Below are positions 41,378 through 42,720 of a stretch of 42,720 nucleotides of DNA, in pieces (within the stretch, counting starts at the first letter, position 1; every line of letters starts with the position of its first letter). The DNA lies in the IMG/VR virus record IMGVR_UViG_3300037517_001501, positions 1-42,720 of that record. One strand, given 5' to 3'. A model generated the notes under the pieces. That model made no database searches. It was not told where the DNA came from and saw only the letters and a list, made by a program, of their open reading frames with translations. This stretch comes from a virus. The position numbers and the translations under genes are program-made.

Positions 41378-42720
41378 CCGCCATCACCCTCCGCCCCCGC
41401 CAAACCCAAGCCGTCAAGGATCTGCGCTTCGCCTACGCCTCAGGCGCCCGTGCACCAATCCTGGTGGCGCCGACCGGGTTCGGGAAGACCCACGTCTCCG
41501 CTGAGATCGTGCGCCTCACCATCAGCCGCGGCCGCAGCGTGTGGTTCCTGGCGCACCTGCGCGAGATCCTCGATGACACGGCCGACAGGCTGCAACAGGC
41601 CGGGATCCCGTTCGGTCAGATCAGAGCAAATCGATCATCTGATTACAGCCAGCTTGTGCAAGTGGTCGGCGTGCAAACCGCTGTTCGGCGCCCTCGACTG
41701 CCCCGGCCTGATCTGATCATTATCGATGAATGCCATTTGGCCGTGGCCGAGTCCTACCGCAAGGTGATCGCCGCTGCTGGCCATCCCAGGCTGCTGGGCC
41801 TCACTGGCACGCCACAGCGGCTTGACGGTCGCGGCCTCAGCGAGGTGTTTGATTACATCGTAGAGACGTGCTCCACCGCCGAGCTGATTGATGAAGGCCT
41901 ACTGGCCCCGATCCGACTGTTTAGGCCACCATCGCCAGACCTGAGCGGGATTAGCCGCCGTGGCGGTGATTATGACCAGGGGCAGGCTGGATCAGTGCTG
42001 GCCAAGCCTGCCGTTGTTGGCGATGCGTTAAGCCACTGGCGGAAGTTGTGCTATCGCCGCCGTGGCGTGGCGTTCTGCACAACTGTGGCGCATGCGCATG
42101 CCGTGGCCGAACAGTGGCAGCGTGCGGGCTACCGAGCGATGGCCGTTTCCGGCGGCAGTGATGATGCCGAGCGCCGCGAAGCTGTGGCTGGACTGCGTGC
42201 TGGCCGCCTGGATCTGGTCGCGTGTGCGCAGCTGTGGATCGCTGGTGTTGACGTACCGGAGATCGACGCGGTTGTATGGCTCAGGCCAACCGCAAGCCTC
42301 ACGGCATGGCTGCAAGGAAATGGTCGTGGACTAAGAATTGCGCCAGGCAAGCGGGATTTGATTGTTGTTGATCATGTGGGCAACAGCGATCCTTTGCGGC
42401 TAGGTAGTCCGTTAATTCCGCATGAGTGGTCACTAGAGGGCAAGGCGAAGCGGAAAGAAGGCGAGCGAGCGCTGTCCGTGAAGATCTGCCCTAGCTGTTT
42501 TGCCAGCATGGAAAGCCGGCGCGGCGAATGTCCCGAGTGCGGCCACGTATTCACTCCGGAACGCCGGCAGCTTGAACACGTGGATGGGGAGCTTGAGGAA
42601 GTTGATGCCAGCGAGCTCAGGCGCGAAGCGAAACGTGAGCAGGCCCAGGCCACCACCGTCGAACAGCTGGTCGCGCTCGGCAAACAGCGCAGGATGAAAA
42701 ACCCCCACGGCTGGGCCCGG
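41374..42720 (+). CDS. SF2 DEAD/DEAH-box helicase (partial)
   Basis: The frame is open from ATG 41374 to the window end (449 codons). Motif I is APTGFGKT at 32-39, motif II DECH at 118-121 (IIIDECHLAV), motif III TGTP at 144-147 and motif VI QGNGRGLR near 313-320. A zinc ribbon follows (CPSCFASMESRRGECPECG, about 372-392). The plan resembles phage and bacterial DEAD/DEAH ATP-dependent helicases that process DNA during replication or repair. The C-terminal part is outside the window. Confidence 0.9.
   Translation, partial: MTAITLRPRQTQAVKDLRFAYASGARAPILVAPTGFGKTHVSAEIVRLTISRGRSVWFLAHLREILDDTADRLQQAGIPFGQIRANRSSDYSQLVQVVGVQTAVRRPRLPRPDLIIIDECHLAVAESYRKVIAAAGHPRLLGLTGTPQRLDGRGLSEVFDYIVETCSTAELIDEGLLAPIRLFRPPSPDLSGISRRGGDYDQGQAGSVLAKPAVVGDALSHWRKLCYRRRGVAFCTTVAHAHAVAEQWQRAGYRAMAVSGGSDDAERREAVAGLRAGRLDLVACAQLWIAGVDVPEIDAVVWLRPTASLTAWLQGNGRGLRIAPGKRDLIVVDHVGNSDPLRLGSPLIPHEWSLEGKAKRKEGERALSVKICPSCFASMESRRGECPECGHVFTPERRQLEHVDGELEEVDASELRREAKREQAQATTVEQLVALGKQRRMKNPHGWAR

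Noticed and set aside
1-42720. Integrase, holin, endolysin or sheath genes
   Set aside because: None was recognised on either strand, so lifestyle and lysis functions are left open.

Overview
The window is a GC-rich segment of a tailed double-stranded DNA bacteriophage, free or integrated, that most likely infects a high-GC picocyanobacterium of the Synechococcus/Cyanobium type. The phage assignment rests on a complete packaging, head, connector, tail and tail-fibre set. The cyanobacterial assignment rests mainly on a plus-strand regulator at 23829-24290 that reads like a diverged member of the cyanobacterial AbrB (cyAbrB) family; the rest of the host call is inference. A 1314-residue tape measure, a tail tube protein and the absence of a visible sheath gene point to a long-tailed siphovirus. 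No integrase, holin or endolysin was recognised, so lifestyle and lysis cannot be decided from this window.

Layout. Almost everything is on the minus strand and reads from right to left. At 41.0-42.7 kb plus-strand early-type genes lead into an SF2 helicase cut by the window end. At 36.3-40.9 kb lie a tandem ribbon-helix-helix regulator, a PD-(D/E)XK nuclease, a large primase-helicase, an iteron-rich putative replication origin (37242-37597) and a metallophosphoesterase. At 32.8-36.2 kb lie a ParB-DNA methyltransferase fusion and the small and large terminase subunits. At 27.4-32.8 kb there is a block of about fifteen small accessory genes, including a sigma-70-like factor, zinc-ribbon proteins and a KilA-N protein. 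At 24.3-27.2 kb are portal, a small acidic protein and an Mu F-like head protein. At 21.3-24.3 kb is a second small-gene block holding the AbrB-like gene and a membrane-anchored helix-turn-helix protein. At 10.8-21.3 kb are a glycosyltransferase, connectors, tail chaperone candidates, tail tube, a very basic protein and the tape measure. At 4.9-10.8 kb are distal tail and adhesin genes. At 2.3-4.9 kb, unusually after the tail genes, are scaffold, major capsid protein and a decoration candidate. At 1-2.3 kb are a collagen-like fibre and a leucine-rich-repeat adhesin that runs off the left edge.

Regulatory structure. Three signal classes stand out. (1) A motif approximating CCGGAAAMCTNAGSC precedes fourteen structural or late genes on both strands; in eleven its first G lies 29-36 nt before the start codon, and it is not tied to one reading frame. 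(2) An operator-like sequence approximating GCGGTTGCGCAACTGCAACG occurs five times, always at promoters of regulatory, replication or accessory genes, including just upstream of the tandem RHH gene. (3) In the small-gene block, short exact repeats occur at the starts and ends of unrelated genes, as if genes had been exchanged as cassettes. The sigma-like protein has region 2 but no recognisable region 4, so a model in which it reads motif (1) as a promoter without a -35 element is attractive but untested.

Translational coupling (ATGA or TGATG overlaps) is the rule in the minus-strand operons, and it was used together with the motifs to correct many start codons.
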